A stretch of 64,000 nucleotides of DNA from Rhodovulum adriaticum. GTDB lineage: Bacteria > Pseudomonadota > Alphaproteobacteria > Rhodobacterales > Rhodobacteraceae. Under the pieces are notes generated by a model. It was not told the DNA's origin and made no database searches. It was given only the letters and a program-made list of their open reading frames with translations. Positions 42,342 through 54,455 of the stretch are shown one piece after another; within the stretch, counting starts at the first letter, position 1; every line of letters begins with the position of its first letter. Location: positions 567,876-631,875 of the forward strand of contig NZ_SLXL01000001.1 of NCBI RefSeq assembly GCF_004345735.1, given 5' to 3'. The translations under genes and the position numbers were made by a program.

Positions 42342-43016
42342 ATGGACAGCACCACCCCCCTATCCGCCCGGACGGGCGGTACCGCGCAGACGGCCAGCAC
42401 CACCGCCACCGGCGGTGGCGCGATTGCCACCGATTTCGAAACCTTCCTGAAGATGCTGACCGCGCAGATGCAGAACCAGGATCCGCTGAACCCGATCGAA
42501 TCGGCCGATTACGCGGTGCAGATCGCCACCTTTTCCGGGGTGGAACAGCAGGTGCGCACCAACCAGTTGCTGGAGGACATGACCGCCGCACTGGGGGCGA
42601 CGGGCCTGTCGGCCTATGCCGGCTGGGTCGGGCACGAGGTGCAGGCTGCCGCGCCCGCGCTGTTCGCGGGCAGCCCGATCACCGTGGTCCCCCAGATTGC
42701 CGAAGGTGCCGATAGCGCGGTTCTGGTCGTGCGCGATGCCGATGGGGCCGAGGTGCAGCGGCTGGACATCGGCACCGGCGGCGAGCCGCTGGATTGGGCC
42801 GGGGTCGGTGATACGGGGATGCCCTTGGCGCAGGGGGTGTATCGGTTCGTGGTCGAAAGCTACGCCGAGGGCGCCCGCATCGGCGAGGGGACCGCCGCCA
42901 CCTATGGCACGGTCACAGAGGTACTGGCCGATGGCGATGGCATTCGCCTGCGCCTGGCCGGCGGGGCCGAGGTTGCCGCAGACAGCGTGACGGCCCTGCG
43001 GCAGGCGGGGGGGTAA
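42342..43016 (+). CDS. flgD: Hook capping/scaffolding protein FlgD
   Basis: Cap needed for hook polymerisation. 224 residues. The N-terminal signature TDFETFLKMLTAQMQNQDPLNPIESADYAVQIATFSGVEQQ (in parts) is clear. The rest forms the FlgD Ig-like and Tudor-like domains (TVVPQIAEGADSAVLVV). Last gene of the flagellar cluster on this side. Confidence 0.95.
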   Translation: MDSTTPLSARTGGTAQTASTTATGGGAIATDFETFLKMLTAQMQNQDPLNPIESADYAVQIATFSGVEQQVRTNQLLEDMTAALGATGLSAYAGWVGHEVQAAAPALFAGSPITVVPQIAEGADSAVLVVRDADGAEVQRLDIGTGGEPLDWAGVGDTGMPLAQGVYRFVVESYAEGARIGEGTAATYGTVTEVLADGDGIRLRLAGGAEVAADSVTALRQAGG

Positions 43017-43060
43017 GGCCAAGCGCGGCCGCAAAGGGCGCGCCGTCGCGTGACAGGGTC

Positions 43061-43086
43061 GGGCAGGCGCGATCCCGCGCCCGCCC
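43061..43086. terminator. Hairpin between flgD and ubiB
   Basis: GGGC-GGCGCG pairs with CGCGCC-GCCC around four bases, with one bulge per side. It lies between two convergent genes and may end both transcripts, though no T-run follows. Confidence 0.45.
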
Positions 43087-43094
43087 GTGCCAAA

Positions 43095-44618
43095 CTAGAA
43101 CAGGCTGGCCAGCACCACGCCCAGCAGGGTGAACCCGGCGCCGATCCCCATCCACTGAACCGGGCGCATGGGGCGTTCCGGTTCCGGCTTGGGGTTGGAC
43201 TGGGCGATCAGGGCCTGTTCGGCCAGTTCCGGCAGGCGCGGGCCGAACCGGGCCAGCACCCGCGCGGTGCGCGCCACGTCGCGGGCCAGCGCCTTGGGGC
43301 CGATGTTCTGCTTGATGTATTCCTCGACCACCGGGCGGGCGACCTCCCAGATGTTGATCGAGGGGTTGAGCGAGCGCGCCACGCCCTCGACCACCACCAT
43401 GGTCCGTTGCAGCAGGATCAGTTCGGTCCGGGTCGCCATGCCGAACCGTTCCGTAACCTCGAAGAGATAGGCCAGCAGCTTGGCCATGGAAATCTGCGTG
43501 GCATCCATGCCGAAGATGGGTTCCCCGACCGAGCGCAACGCCTGCGCGAATTCGTCGATCTCCTGGTCTGGGGGGACATAGCCCGCCTCGAAATGCACCT
43601 CGGCCACGCGGCGATAGTCGCGGCGGATGAAGCCGTACAGGATTTCGGCATAGACGCGCCGGGTATATTCGTCGATCCGCCCCATGATCCCGAAATCGAA
43701 GATCAGCAGATCGCCGTTGGCGGCCACCTTCATGTTGCCCTGGTGCATGTCGGCGTGGAAGAAACCGTCGCGCAGCGCATGGCGCAGGAACATCGACAGC
43801 ACCCGTTCGCCCAGGGCGTTCCGGTCGTGGCCCGCGGCATCCAGCGCGGCGTTGTCGCCCAGGGGCACGCCTTCGCACCAGCCCAGGGTCATCACGCGCT
43901 TGCCCGACAGCGGCCAGACCACGCGCGGCACGACGAAACCGGCGTCATCCTCGGTATTGGCAGAGAATTCGGCAGCGGCCGAGGCCTCGATCCGCAGGTC
44001 CAGCTCGCCCTCTACCACGCCGTCGAAATGCGCGATCACGTCCGTCGGGCGCAGGCGGCGGGAAAACGGGGCCAGCAACTCGATGGTCGAGGCCGCCAGG
44101 TAGAAGGCGTCGATATCGCGGCGGAAATTGCGTTCCACCCCGGGGCGCAGCACCTTGACGGCGACCTCTTCGCCGGTGCGGGCGATGCGGGCACGGTGCA
44201 CCTGCGCGATGGACGCGGCGGCGATCGGTTCGGAAAACTCGGAAAACAGCTCATCCGCGGGCTGGCCCAGTTCCTGCGCGACGGTCTGCTTGGCGACCTC
44301 GACCGGGAAGGGGGGCAGCTTGTCCTGCAGCACGCGCAGATGGGTGGCCATTTCCGGGCCGACGACATCGGGTCGGGTGGACAGGATCTGACCGAACTTG
44401 ATGTAGGCCGGGCCAAGCGCGGTGATCGCGCGGGTCGCCGGCGGCAGGTTCGGATCGCCGTCCTTGCCCAGCCATTTGAACGGCCAGCCGATGATGCGGG
44501 CGGCCGCGCGGACAGAGGCCGGGGCCTCCATCGTTTCCAGAACGAAGCGGTTGGCGCCGGTGCGTTCCAGCGTGGCGAGCGTCTCGATCAGACGCCAGAT
44601 GTTGTGAGGTCCGCGCAC
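43095..44618 (-). CDS. ubiB: Ubiquinone biosynthesis kinase-like protein UbiB
   Basis: ABC1/ADCK/UbiB atypical kinase-like protein needed for ubiquinone synthesis, membrane-bound. 507 residues. It has the signature KFGQILSTRPDVVGPEMATHL (in parts), the AAASIAQVHRA loop that replaces the Gly-rich loop of kinases, the catalytic region DGFFHADMHQGNMKV and the metal-binding LLIFDFGIMG. Two short membrane helices close the C-terminus. The start codon directly follows the ubiE stop. Confidence 0.95.
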   Translation of the reverse strand: MRGPHNIWRLIETLATLERTGANRFVLETMEAPASVRAAARIIGWPFKWLGKDGDPNLPPATRAITALGPAYIKFGQILSTRPDVVGPEMATHLRVLQDKLPPFPVEVAKQTVAQELGQPADELFSEFSEPIAAASIAQVHRARIARTGEEVAVKVLRPGVERNFRRDIDAFYLAASTIELLAPFSRRLRPTDVIAHFDGVVEGELDLRIEASAAAEFSANTEDDAGFVVPRVVWPLSGKRVMTLGWCEGVPLGDNAALDAAGHDRNALGERVLSMFLRHALRDGFFHADMHQGNMKVAANGDLLIFDFGIMGRIDEYTRRVYAEILYGFIRRDYRRVAEVHFEAGYVPPDQEIDEFAQALRSVGEPIFGMDATQISMAKLLAYLFEVTERFGMATRTELILLQRTMVVVEGVARSLNPSINIWEVARPVVEEYIKQNIGPKALARDVARTARVLARFGPRLPELAEQALIAQSNPKPEPERPMRPVQWMGIGAGFTLLGVVLASLF

Positions 44619-45371
44619 TTAGAGCTTCCACCCCGAATGCAGCGCCGCGATCCCCATGGACAGGTTGCGGTATTTCACCTGGCCGAAGCCCGCGTCGCGG
44701 AACATCTGCGCCAGGGTGTCCTGATCGGGGAACTTGCGGATCGATTCCACCAGATACTGATAGCTGTCGCGGTCGTTCGCCACGATCTGGCCCATCACCG
44801 GGATCACGTTGAAGGAATAGCGGTCATAGGCCCATTGCAGCATCGGGTTGGGCATCTGGCTGAATTCCAGCGTCATCATCCGCCCGCCGGGTTTCAGCAC
44901 GCGATAGCCCTCGCGCAGCGAATCCTCGATCCGGGTGATGTTGCGGGTGCCGAAGGCGTTGGTGACCACGTCGAAGCTGTTATCCTCGAAGGGCAGGGCC
45001 ATGCCGTCGCCCACCACCCAGTCCAGGCTTTGGCCCATGCTTTCGGCCTCGGCGCGCTTGCGGCCCTCGACCAGCATGGATTCGGTCATGTCGCAGACCA
45101 CCGCCGTTGCGCCCGGCGCGCGGCCCAGGAACCGGAACGAGATATCGCCCGTGCCGCCCGCGACATCCAAAAGGCGCTGGTGCGGTTGCGGGGCCAGCCA
45201 GTCCATCATCGCGTCCTTCCAGACGCGGTGGATGCCGGCGGACATCAGGTCGTTCATCAGGTCATAACGCGAGGCGACACGGGTAAACACCCCGTGGACC
45301 ATCCCCGCCTTTTCCTCTTCGGCGACGGTCTGGAAGCCGAAATGGGTGGTATTCTGGGCTTGCTCTGTCAT
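44619..45371 (-). CDS. ubiE: Ubiquinone/menaquinone C-methyltransferase UbiE
   Basis: S-adenosylmethionine-dependent methyltransferase of ubiquinone synthesis. 250 residues, the usual size. Motif I is [15 protein letters not shown], followed by the UbiE signature [17 protein letters not shown] before it and [26 protein letters not shown] (in parts) after it. Divergent from mutM and directly upstream of ubiB. Confidence 0.95.
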   Translation of the reverse strand: MTEQAQNTTHFGFQTVAEEEKAGMVHGVFTRVASRYDLMNDLMSAGIHRVWKDAMMDWLAPQPHQRLLDVAGGTGDISFRFLGRAPGATAVVCDMTESMLVEGRKRAEAESMGQSLDWVVGDGMALPFEDNSFDVVTNAFGTRNITRIEDSLREGYRVLKPGGRMMTLEFSQMPNPMLQWAYDRYSFNVIPVMGQIVANDRDSYQYLVESIRKFPDQDTLAQMFRDAGFGQVKYRNLSMGIAALHSGWKL

Positions 45372-45457
45372 GGGGCCTTGCCGTGGGTTGGACGCGTCCT
45401 TCTTATAAGGCGCTTGTCGGGGGTTACAATGCGTTGGCGAAAAGGGGAAAGGGCCGA

Positions 45458-46309
45458 ATGCCCGAATTGCCGGAAGTAGAGACAGTGCGTCGCGGCCTGA
45501 TCCCCGCGATGGAGGGGCGCGTGATCGCCGCCGCCCGCGTGAACCGCCCCGATCTGCGCTGGCCGTTTCCGCCGCGGATGGCCCAGCGATTGACGGGGGC
45601 GCGGATCACCCGGCTGGGGCGGCGGTCGAAATACCTGCTGGCCGATCTGTCCAGCGGTGAAACGCTGATCGTGCATCTGGGCATGTCGGGGCGAATGCTG
45701 GTGTCGGGTGCGGTCATGGGGCGGTTTCACCACGACCACCCGGCGCCTGCAAAACACGATCACGTGGTTTTCGACATGGAGGGCGGCGCGCGCGTCACCT
45801 TCAATGATGCGCGCAGGTTCGGCGCGATGGACCTGATCGAAACGGATCGGGTTGAGGGCCACTGGCTGTTGGCCGGGCTGGGCCCCGAGCCGTTGGGCAA
45901 CGCGTTTCATCAGGACTATCTGGTCGAGCGGCTGCGCGGGCGGATGACCCCGATCAAGGCGGCGCTGCTGGACCAGCGCGTGGTTGCCGGGCTGGGCAAC
46001 ATCTATGTCTGCGAGGCGCTGCACAGGGCCGGTATTTCACCCAAACGCAAGGCGGGCCGGATATCCGCCGCACGGATCGCGGAATTGGTCCCGGTGATCC
46101 GCACCGTGCTGCAAGAGGCCATCGCCGCAGGCGGATCCAGCTTGCGCGATTACCGCCAGTCGGATGGCGAACTGGGCTATTTCCAGCACGATTTCCGCGT
46201 CTACGGCCGCGAGGGGCAGCCCTGCCGCACGCCGGGCTGCTGCGGCACGGTGACGCGAATCGTGCAATCTGGGCGATCCTCCTTCTATTGTCCGCAATGC
46301 CAAAGATAG
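45458..46309 (+). CDS. mutM: Formamidopyrimidine-DNA glycosylase MutM
   Basis: DNA repair glycosylase/AP lyase removing oxidised purines such as 8-oxoguanine. 283 residues. It starts with MPELPEVE, where Pro2 is the catalytic nucleophile and Glu3 assists. The C-terminal zinc finger has four Cys (CRTPGC and CPQC). ATG 45458 is fixed by the need for Pro2 and by GGGGAAAGG upstream. Usual neighbour of ubiE and the dnaA region in this family of bacteria. Confidence 0.96.
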   Translation: MPELPEVETVRRGLIPAMEGRVIAAARVNRPDLRWPFPPRMAQRLTGARITRLGRRSKYLLADLSSGETLIVHLGMSGRMLVSGAVMGRFHHDHPAPAKHDHVVFDMEGGARVTFNDARRFGAMDLIETDRVEGHWLLAGLGPEPLGNAFHQDYLVERLRGRMTPIKAALLDQRVVAGLGNIYVCEALHRAGISPKRKAGRISAARIAELVPVIRTVLQEAIAAGGSSLRDYRQSDGELGYFQHDFRVYGREGQPCRTPGCCGTVTRIVQSGRSSFYCPQCQR

Positions 46310-46371
46310 CTTGAAAGCGGGGGCAGGGCTGCTAAGGACTCTGCTCCGACATGCAACGGAGGCCGCCACCC

Positions 46372-47148
46372 ATGGCTTACAAGACGCTGATCGTCGAGAT
46401 CGAGGACCACATCGCGCTGATCCGGCTGAACCGGCCCGACGCGTTGAACGCCCTGAACGCCGAATTGATGGCCGAATTGGCCGACGCCGTGTCCGCCGCC
46501 GATGCCAACGACAAGGTGCGTTGCGTCGTTCTGACCGGCTCGGACAAAGCGTTCGCCGCGGGCGCGGACATCCGCGAGATGAGCGAGAAGAGCTTTGTCG
46601 ATGTCTATGCGGGCGACCTGTTCACCAAGGATACCGAACGGTTTCTGGCCTGCCGCAAGCCGATCGTCGCGGCGGTGGCCGGCTATGCCCTGGGCGGCGG
46701 CTGCGAACTGGCGATGATGTGCGATTTCATCATCGCGGCGGATACCGCCAAGTTCGGCCAGCCAGAAATCAACCTGGGCGTTGTGGCCGGGATCGGCGGC
46801 ACCCAGCGGCTGACCCGAATCGTCGGCAAGTCCAAGGCGATGGACATGCACCTGACCGGCCGTTTCATGGGCGCCGAAGAGGCCGAACGCTCGGGGCTGG
46901 TGTCCCGCGTCGTGCCCGCCAAGAAGCTGATGGAAGAGACGATGGCCGTGGCCGAGAAGATCGCCGAGAAATCGGCGCTGACCGCGATGGCCGTCAAGGA
47001 ATGCGTCAACCGCAGCTATGAAACCACCCTGCGTGAGGGCCTGCTGTACGAACGGCGCATGTTCCACATGATGTTCGCCACCGAGGACCAGTCCGAGGGC
47101 ATGCAGGCCTTTGTCGAAAAGCGCGAGCCGCAGTTCCGCGACAAGTGA
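46372..47148 (+). CDS. Enoyl-CoA hydratase
   Basis: Crotonase-family hydratase of fatty-acid beta-oxidation. 258 residues. It has the oxyanion-hole segment [10 protein letters not shown] and [23 protein letters not shown] with the first catalytic Glu, and then [19 protein letters not shown] with the second. ATG 46372 has GGAGG upstream; an earlier ATG at 46351 adds seven residues and lacks such a site. Located between mutM and rpsT, a common order in Rhodobacteraceae. Confidence 0.92.
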   Translation: MAYKTLIVEIEDHIALIRLNRPDALNALNAELMAELADAVSAADANDKVRCVVLTGSDKAFAAGADIREMSEKSFVDVYAGDLFTKDTERFLACRKPIVAAVAGYALGGGCELAMMCDFIIAADTAKFGQPEINLGVVAGIGGTQRLTRIVGKSKAMDMHLTGRFMGAEEAERSGLVSRVVPAKKLMEETMAVAEKIAEKSALTAMAVKECVNRSYETTLREGLLYERRMFHMMFATEDQSEGMQAFVEKREPQFRDK

Positions 47149-47309
47149 CGGTTAGCCCTTTCCTTTCGGGCCGAACTGGCCTATAGGCCGGGGCTTACAT
47201 GCGCGTGAGGCCCGCTTTGGCCGGAATCAGCCGGTAGTGGAAACCCGGCCGGGGCCTCGGTTCGCGCGAGAGATTTTGACGACCAGACCCGGAGAAGGGA
47301 ACCACAAGA

Positions 47310-47576
47310 ATGGCAAATTCGCCCCAAGCCAAGAAGCGCGCCCGCCAGAACGAGCGCCGTTTTGCCGTGAACAAGGCGCGCCGCTCGCGCATCCGCACCT
47401 ACCTGCGCAAGGTCGAAGAGGCGATCGCCTCTGGCGATCAGGCCGCTGCCCAGACCGCCCTGCGCGCCGCCCAGCCCGAGATGATGCGCGGCGTCACCAA
47501 GGGCGTGCTGCACAAGAACACCGTCGCCCGCAAGTTGTCCCGCCTGTCCGCGCGGGTAAAGGCGATGGGCGCCTGA
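47310..47576 (+). CDS. rpsT: 30S ribosomal protein S20
   Basis: 88 residues, full length. [17 protein letters not shown] starts it, and the helical body with the ending [18 protein letters not shown] is typical; it binds 16S rRNA. The 161-bp leader has GC-rich stems. A good intrinsic terminator follows at 47603-47631, so it is probably transcribed alone. Confidence 0.97.
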   Translation: MANSPQAKKRARQNERRFAVNKARRSRIRTYLRKVEEAIASGDQAAAQTALRAAQPEMMRGVTKGVLHKNTVARKLSRLSARVKAMGA

Positions 47577-47602
47577 GCCCAGTCATAGACGGCTTTCCAA
47601 AG

Positions 47603-47631
47603 GGGCGCGGCAGCTTGGCCGCGCCCTTTTT
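47603..47631 (+). terminator. Rho-independent terminator after rpsT
   Basis: A 9-bp perfect stem GGGCGCGGC/GCCGCGCCC with a six-base loop, followed by TTTTT. Confidence 0.88.
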
Positions 47632-48128
47632 CATGCCTGCGATATGCGGTTTTTGCAGCGGCGCAACAACCCCGCCGGATTCGATTTTGAAATGCTTCGG
47701 TCAAGGCTGAAGTTCTGTTGCGCGGTCCCTGACCCGCGTCTAACTTCGGTGGGCGATTCAGTTCGACTTGGGGGGACGAGGCGCGGCATGTGCGCGTGAC
47801 GGTCAGGTAGATCAGCCGAATGCAGCCGGATCAAATGCTGCATTTCAGGTTGGGATGCCGGGGGTTGACCGCCTTGTGCAGCAGACCGATGTCGTGCCGA
47901 AAGGGCGTTTCTACGTCTTCCAGTCCAGGCCCGCACGCTGCTGTGCGGATAGTTCGGTAGTTTGCCACGGCCAAGGCGTGCCATTGCGCGTGCGCCTTGG
48001 GTTTGGCTATTGCCGCCTGGCGGATCCGGTCCCGTTTCGGGCTGTCGCGCGGAGGCTTAACACGACGGCAGGGGCCGGCGTGGCAGGTCTTCGCGACATC
48101 AAGAACAGAAAATATGCGGGCGAACAGG
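47632..48128. other. Leader region upstream of dnaA
   Basis: About 500 bases with no convincing gene. I looked for DnaA boxes (TTATCCACA and its complement) and AT-rich repeats expected of a replication origin and saw none; at most isolated weak matches. A long dnaA leader with regulatory sites is the simplest reading. Confidence 0.5.
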
Positions 48129-49496
48129 ATGACCGAAGAAGGCTGGGGGCGGATTTGCGAAGAACTACAAAAGAGCATCGGCAAGAATAACTTCGTGACA
48201 TGGATCGCGCCGATGCGCTTTACCGCGCTTGAAAACGGTGTGGCGCGATTCCAGGTGCCCACCGGCTTTGTCGGGGACTGGGTCAGCCGCAACTTCAGCG
48301 ACCAGATCCTGGATCACATGACGCGCAACGGCATCGGCGTGGACCGGCTGGAATTCACCGTCGCCTCTGCCACGCCAGAGCGGCCCGCGCCGCAGGCTGC
48401 CGCCACCGACGCGCCCCGCGGCCCCGCCGCGCCTGCCGCAACCCCGGCGGACGACCTGCCCGGTGCGCCGCTGGATGCGCGCTTTACCTTCGAGACTTTT
48501 GTGACCGGCAAGCCGAACGAACTGGCCCATGCCGCCGCCCGCCGGGTGGGCGAGGCCGGGACGGTCACCTTTAACCCGCTGTTCCTGTACGGTGGCGTGG
48601 GCCTGGGCAAGACGCACCTGATGCACGCCATCGCCTGGGAATTGCGCAACCGCGCCCCCGAGAAGAAGGTGGTCTACCTGTCGGCGGAACAGTTCATGTA
48701 CCGCTTCGTGCAGGCGCTGCGCGAACGCGACATGATGGGGTTCAAGGCGCTGTTCCGTTCCGTCGATGTTCTGATGGTCGATGACGTGCAGTTCATCGCC
48801 GGCAAGGACAGCACGCAGGAAGAGTTCTTTCACACCTTCAACGCGTTGGTGGACCAGAACAAGCAGATCGTCATTTCCGCCGATCGCGCCCCGGGCGAGA
48901 TCGAGAACATGGAAGAGCGCATCAAGAGCCGCCTGCAATGCGGTCTGATCGTCGATCTGCACCCCACCGATTACGAGCTGCGCCTGGGCATCCTGCAACA
49001 AAAGGTGGACATTTACCGCCTGCAATACCCCGGCCTGGTGATGGCCGACGGCGTGCTGGAATTCCTGGCCCATCGCATCGCGACCAACGTGCGCGTGCTG
49101 GAGGGGGCGCTGACGCGGCTCTTCGCCTTTGCCTCGCTGGTGGGGCGGGAAATCACGCTGGACCTGGCCCAGGACTGCCTGGCCGACATCCTGCGCGCCA
49201 GCGAACGCAACGTGACGATCGAGGAAATCCAGCGCAAGGTCAGCGCCCATTACAACATGCGCCTGTCCGACATGATCGGCCCAAAGCGCCACCGGACCAT
49301 CGCACGGCCCCGCCAGATTGCGATGTATTTGTCCAAGCAGCTGACCTCGCGCTCGCTGCCCGAAATCGGGCGCCAATTCGGCGGCCGCGACCACACTACG
49401 GTGATCCACGCGGTCAAGCGGATCGAGGCGCTGCGCGGCAGCGACCCCCAGATCGCCGAGGATCTGGACCTGTTGCGCCGCATGCTGGAGTCCTGA
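48129..49496 (+). CDS. dnaA: Chromosomal replication initiator DnaA
   Basis: ATP-dependent initiator that opens the origin. 455 residues. Domain I (residues 1-75, WGRICEELQKSIGKNNFVTWIAP), an Ala/Pro-rich linker to about 110, the AAA+ domain with Walker A GGVGLGKTH at 155-163 and Walker B VDVLMVDDVQFIAGK, and the C-terminal DnaA-box binding domain with GRDHTTVIHAVKRIE. ATG 48129 starts the family sequence (MTEEGWGRI); an ATG at 48114 is possible. Confidence 0.97.
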   Translation: MTEEGWGRICEELQKSIGKNNFVTWIAPMRFTALENGVARFQVPTGFVGDWVSRNFSDQILDHMTRNGIGVDRLEFTVASATPERPAPQAAATDAPRGPAAPAATPADDLPGAPLDARFTFETFVTGKPNELAHAAARRVGEAGTVTFNPLFLYGGVGLGKTHLMHAIAWELRNRAPEKKVVYLSAEQFMYRFVQALRERDMMGFKALFRSVDVLMVDDVQFIAGKDSTQEEFFHTFNALVDQNKQIVISADRAPGEIENMEERIKSRLQCGLIVDLHPTDYELRLGILQQKVDIYRLQYPGLVMADGVLEFLAHRIATNVRVLEGALTRLFAFASLVGREITLDLAQDCLADILRASERNVTIEEIQRKVSAHYNMRLSDMIGPKRHRTIARPRQIAMYLSKQLTSRSLPEIGRQFGGRDHTTVIHAVKRIEALRGSDPQIAEDLDLLRRMLES

Positions 49497-49612
49497 ACGC
49501 CCGCGGCTATGGCCTTGACGCCAGATTCAAACTCCCGGACAGTCCAGAAAACGCTTGAGCCGGGGGGCCAAGCCGTTACGGTTCGCCTCCCGTCTGCCAA
49601 AGGAGCGAGGGC

Positions 49613-50731
49613 ATGAAGATCAGCATCGAACGCGGCACCCTTTTGCGGGCGGTCGCGCAGGCGCAATCGGTCGTGGAACGGCGTAACACCATCCCGATCC
49701 TTGCCAACGTCCTGATCGAGGCCGAGGGCGACACGGTCAGTTTCCGTGCCACCGACCTGGATATCGAGGTGGTCGACAAGGTGCCCGCGCAGGTGGAACG
49801 CGCCGGTGCCACCACCGTTCCCGCTGTCACCCTGCATGAAATCGTGCGCAAGCTGCCCGACGGGGCGCTGGTGCAACTGACCGACGACAGCGCGGCGGGG
49901 CGGCTGACGGTGCAGGCCGGGCGGTCGCATTTCACGCTGGCGACCCTGCCGAAAGAGGACTTTCCGGTCATGGCGTCGTCGGAATACACGGCGAATTTCT
50001 CGGCCTCTGCGCCGGTGCTGCGGCGACTGTTCGACAAGTCGAAATTCGCCATCTCGACCGAAGAGACGCGCTATTACCTGAACGGCGTCTACATGCATGT
50101 GGCCACCGGCGAAGAGGGTCAGGTTCTGCGCTGCGTGGCGACCGACGGTCATAGGCTGGCCCGGATCGACGCGGCCCTGCCGCAAGGCGCCGAAACGATG
50201 CCCGGCGTGATCGTCCCGCGCAAGACCGTGGGCGAGTTGCGCAAGCTGCTGGACGATGACGAGGCGCAGATCGCGGTGTCGGTGTCGGAAACCAAGGTGC
50301 GGTTCGCCACGCCGGAAATCACCCTGACTTCCAAGGTGATTGACGGCACCTTTCCCGATTACACGCGCGTCATCCCGATGGGCAACACCCGCCGCCTGGA
50401 GGTGGACGCCGCCGAATTCGCCAAGGCCGTGGACCGGGTCGCCACCGTCAGTTCCGAACGCTCGCGCGCGGTGAAACTGGCGCTGGACGAGGACCGGCTG
50501 GTCCTGTCCGTCAACGCCCCCGACAGCGGCGCGGCCGAGGAAGAACTGGCCGTGGCCTATGGCGACGACCGGCTGGAGATCGGGTTCAACGCGAAATACC
50601 TGCTGGAAATCGCGGGCCAGGTGGATCGGGAAAACGCGGTGTTCCTGTTCAACTCGGCCGGCGATCCGACCCTGATGCGCGAGGGCGACGACGCCTCGGC
50701 GGTCTATGTCGTGATGCCGATGCGCGTGTGA
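49613..50731 (+). CDS. dnaN: DNA polymerase III beta subunit (sliding clamp)
   Basis: Ring-shaped clamp holding the replicase on DNA. 372 residues, three repeated clamp domains. MKISIERGTLLRAVAQAQSVVERRNTIPIL at the start (in parts), RYYLNGVYMHV in the second domain and the C-terminal DDASAVYVVMPMRV are typical. ATG 49613 is preceded by AAAGGAG. 116 bp after dnaA. Confidence 0.97.
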   Translation: MKISIERGTLLRAVAQAQSVVERRNTIPILANVLIEAEGDTVSFRATDLDIEVVDKVPAQVERAGATTVPAVTLHEIVRKLPDGALVQLTDDSAAGRLTVQAGRSHFTLATLPKEDFPVMASSEYTANFSASAPVLRRLFDKSKFAISTEETRYYLNGVYMHVATGEEGQVLRCVATDGHRLARIDAALPQGAETMPGVIVPRKTVGELRKLLDDDEAQIAVSVSETKVRFATPEITLTSKVIDGTFPDYTRVIPMGNTRRLEVDAAEFAKAVDRVATVSSERSRAVKLALDEDRLVLSVNAPDSGAAEEELAVAYGDDRLEIGFNAKYLLEIAGQVDRENAVFLFNSAGDPTLMREGDDASAVYVVMPMRV

Positions 50732-50749
50732 GGCACGTACCGCCCCGGA

Positions 50750-50766
50750 ACCCGGCTGCGCCGGGT
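50750..50766 (+). other. Hairpin after dnaN
   Basis: ACCCGGC-TGC-GCCGGGT, a perfect 7-bp stem, 19 bases after the dnaN stop. A run of six T follows only after another 16 bases, so it is an imperfect terminator at best. The string GCGCGGGTATTTTTTCC next to it looks like an intergenic motif I recall from other Rhodobacteraceae, but I cannot check that here. Confidence 0.4.
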
Positions 50767-50807
50767 GCCTGCGGCGCGGGTATTTTTTCCAAGAAGAAGG
50801 GCAGGGC

Positions 50808-51926
50808 GTGGCAGAACTGGCCCTGACAGAGCTGTCCTTGTCGCAATTCCGGTCGCACCCGCGGGCGCGGCTGGTGCTGGACGCCCGGCCGGTCGCGATT
50901 TTCGGGCCGAACGGTGCGGGCAAGACCAACCTGTTGGAGGCAGCATCGCTGTTTTCGCCAGGCCGCGGGCTGCGGCGCGCGGCGGCGGATGAAATGGCGC
51001 GCGCCCCTGGCGGGCTGGGCTGGAAGGTGACCGGCGTGCTGCGGTCCCTGCATCAGGTGCACGAGGTGGAGACCTGGGCCGAGCCCGGCGGCACCCGGCA
51101 GGTGCGCATCGACGGCAAACCGGCCGCGCAGGTCGCGTTGGGGCGGATCGCGCGGGTTCTGTGGCTGGTGCCCGCGATGGACCGGCTGTGGATCGAGGGG
51201 GCCGAGGGGCGGCGGCGTTTTCTGGACCGGATCACCCTGAGTTTCGAGCCGGGCCATGGCGATGCGGTTCTGGCCTATGACAAAGCCATGCGCGAGCGGA
51301 ACCGCCTGCTGAAGGATCAGGTGCGCGATGTTCACTGGTTTGCCGCGCTGGAGGGGCAGATGGCAAAGGCCGGCGCCGCGATCGGGGCGAACCGGCGCGC
51401 GGCGCTGGACCGGCTGGCCGCGGCACAGGCGGGGGCCGAGACCGCCTTTCCCCATGCGGCGCTGACGCTGAGCGGGCCCGAGGGGGCCGATCCCGGCGGG
51501 GCGGATGATCTGGCGGCGGCCTTTGCCGAGGGGCGCGGGCGCGACATGGCGGCGGGCCGCACCCTGGCCGGGCCGCATCGGGTGGACCTGGAGGCAGAGT
51601 TCGCGGCCAAGGGCGTGGCGGCGCGGCTGTGTTCCACCGGCGAGCAGAAGGCGCTGTTGATTTCGCTGATCCTGGCCAATGGCCGGGCGCTGGCACAGGA
51701 TTTCGGCGCGCCGCCCCTGCTGCTGCTGGATGAGGTCGCCGCCCATCTGGATGCGGGCCGCCGTGCGGCGCTGTATGACGAGATTTGCGCCCTGGGCGCG
51801 CAGGCCTGGATGACAGGGACCGGGCCGGAACTGTTCGCCGATCTGGGCGGTCGCGCGCAGCATGTCGAGGTTGTCGAAGAGGCGGGCGGATCGGCCCTGC
51901 GCCCGGTGGCGCCGATCGGCCCCTGA
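50808..51926 (+). CDS. recF: DNA replication/repair protein RecF
   Basis: ATPase of the SMC/RecN type that loads RecA at gapped DNA. 372 residues. Walker A is GPNGAGKT at 33-40, the ABC-like signature LCSTGEQKALLISLILA comes near 280, and Walker B LLLLDEVAAHLD near 305. It starts with GTG; no better start fits the family N-terminus (ELSLSQFRSHPRARL). Located between dnaN and gyrB as usual. Confidence 0.94.
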   Translation: MAELALTELSLSQFRSHPRARLVLDARPVAIFGPNGAGKTNLLEAASLFSPGRGLRRAAADEMARAPGGLGWKVTGVLRSLHQVHEVETWAEPGGTRQVRIDGKPAAQVALGRIARVLWLVPAMDRLWIEGAEGRRRFLDRITLSFEPGHGDAVLAYDKAMRERNRLLKDQVRDVHWFAALEGQMAKAGAAIGANRRAALDRLAAAQAGAETAFPHAALTLSGPEGADPGGADDLAAAFAEGRGRDMAAGRTLAGPHRVDLEAEFAAKGVAARLCSTGEQKALLISLILANGRALAQDFGAPPLLLLDEVAAHLDAGRRAALYDEICALGAQAWMTGTGPELFADLGGRAQHVEVVEEAGGSALRPVAPIGP

Positions 51927-54425
<2,499 letters not shown>

Positions 54426-54433
54426 GGATCGGG

Positions 54434-54455
54434 CGGGGCGTTACGTTACGCCCCG
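54434..54455. terminator. Hairpin shared by gyrB and tspO ends
   Basis: CGGGGCGT and ACGCCCCG (8 bp, perfect) flank a six-base loop. It starts 8 bases after the gyrB stop, and the tspO stop codon lies within it. The symmetry allows it to act on both strands; no T-run is present. Confidence 0.55.

Noticed and set aside
43050-45479. An 809-codon plus-strand frame
   Set aside because: Antisense shadow of ubiB and ubiE, both well supported.
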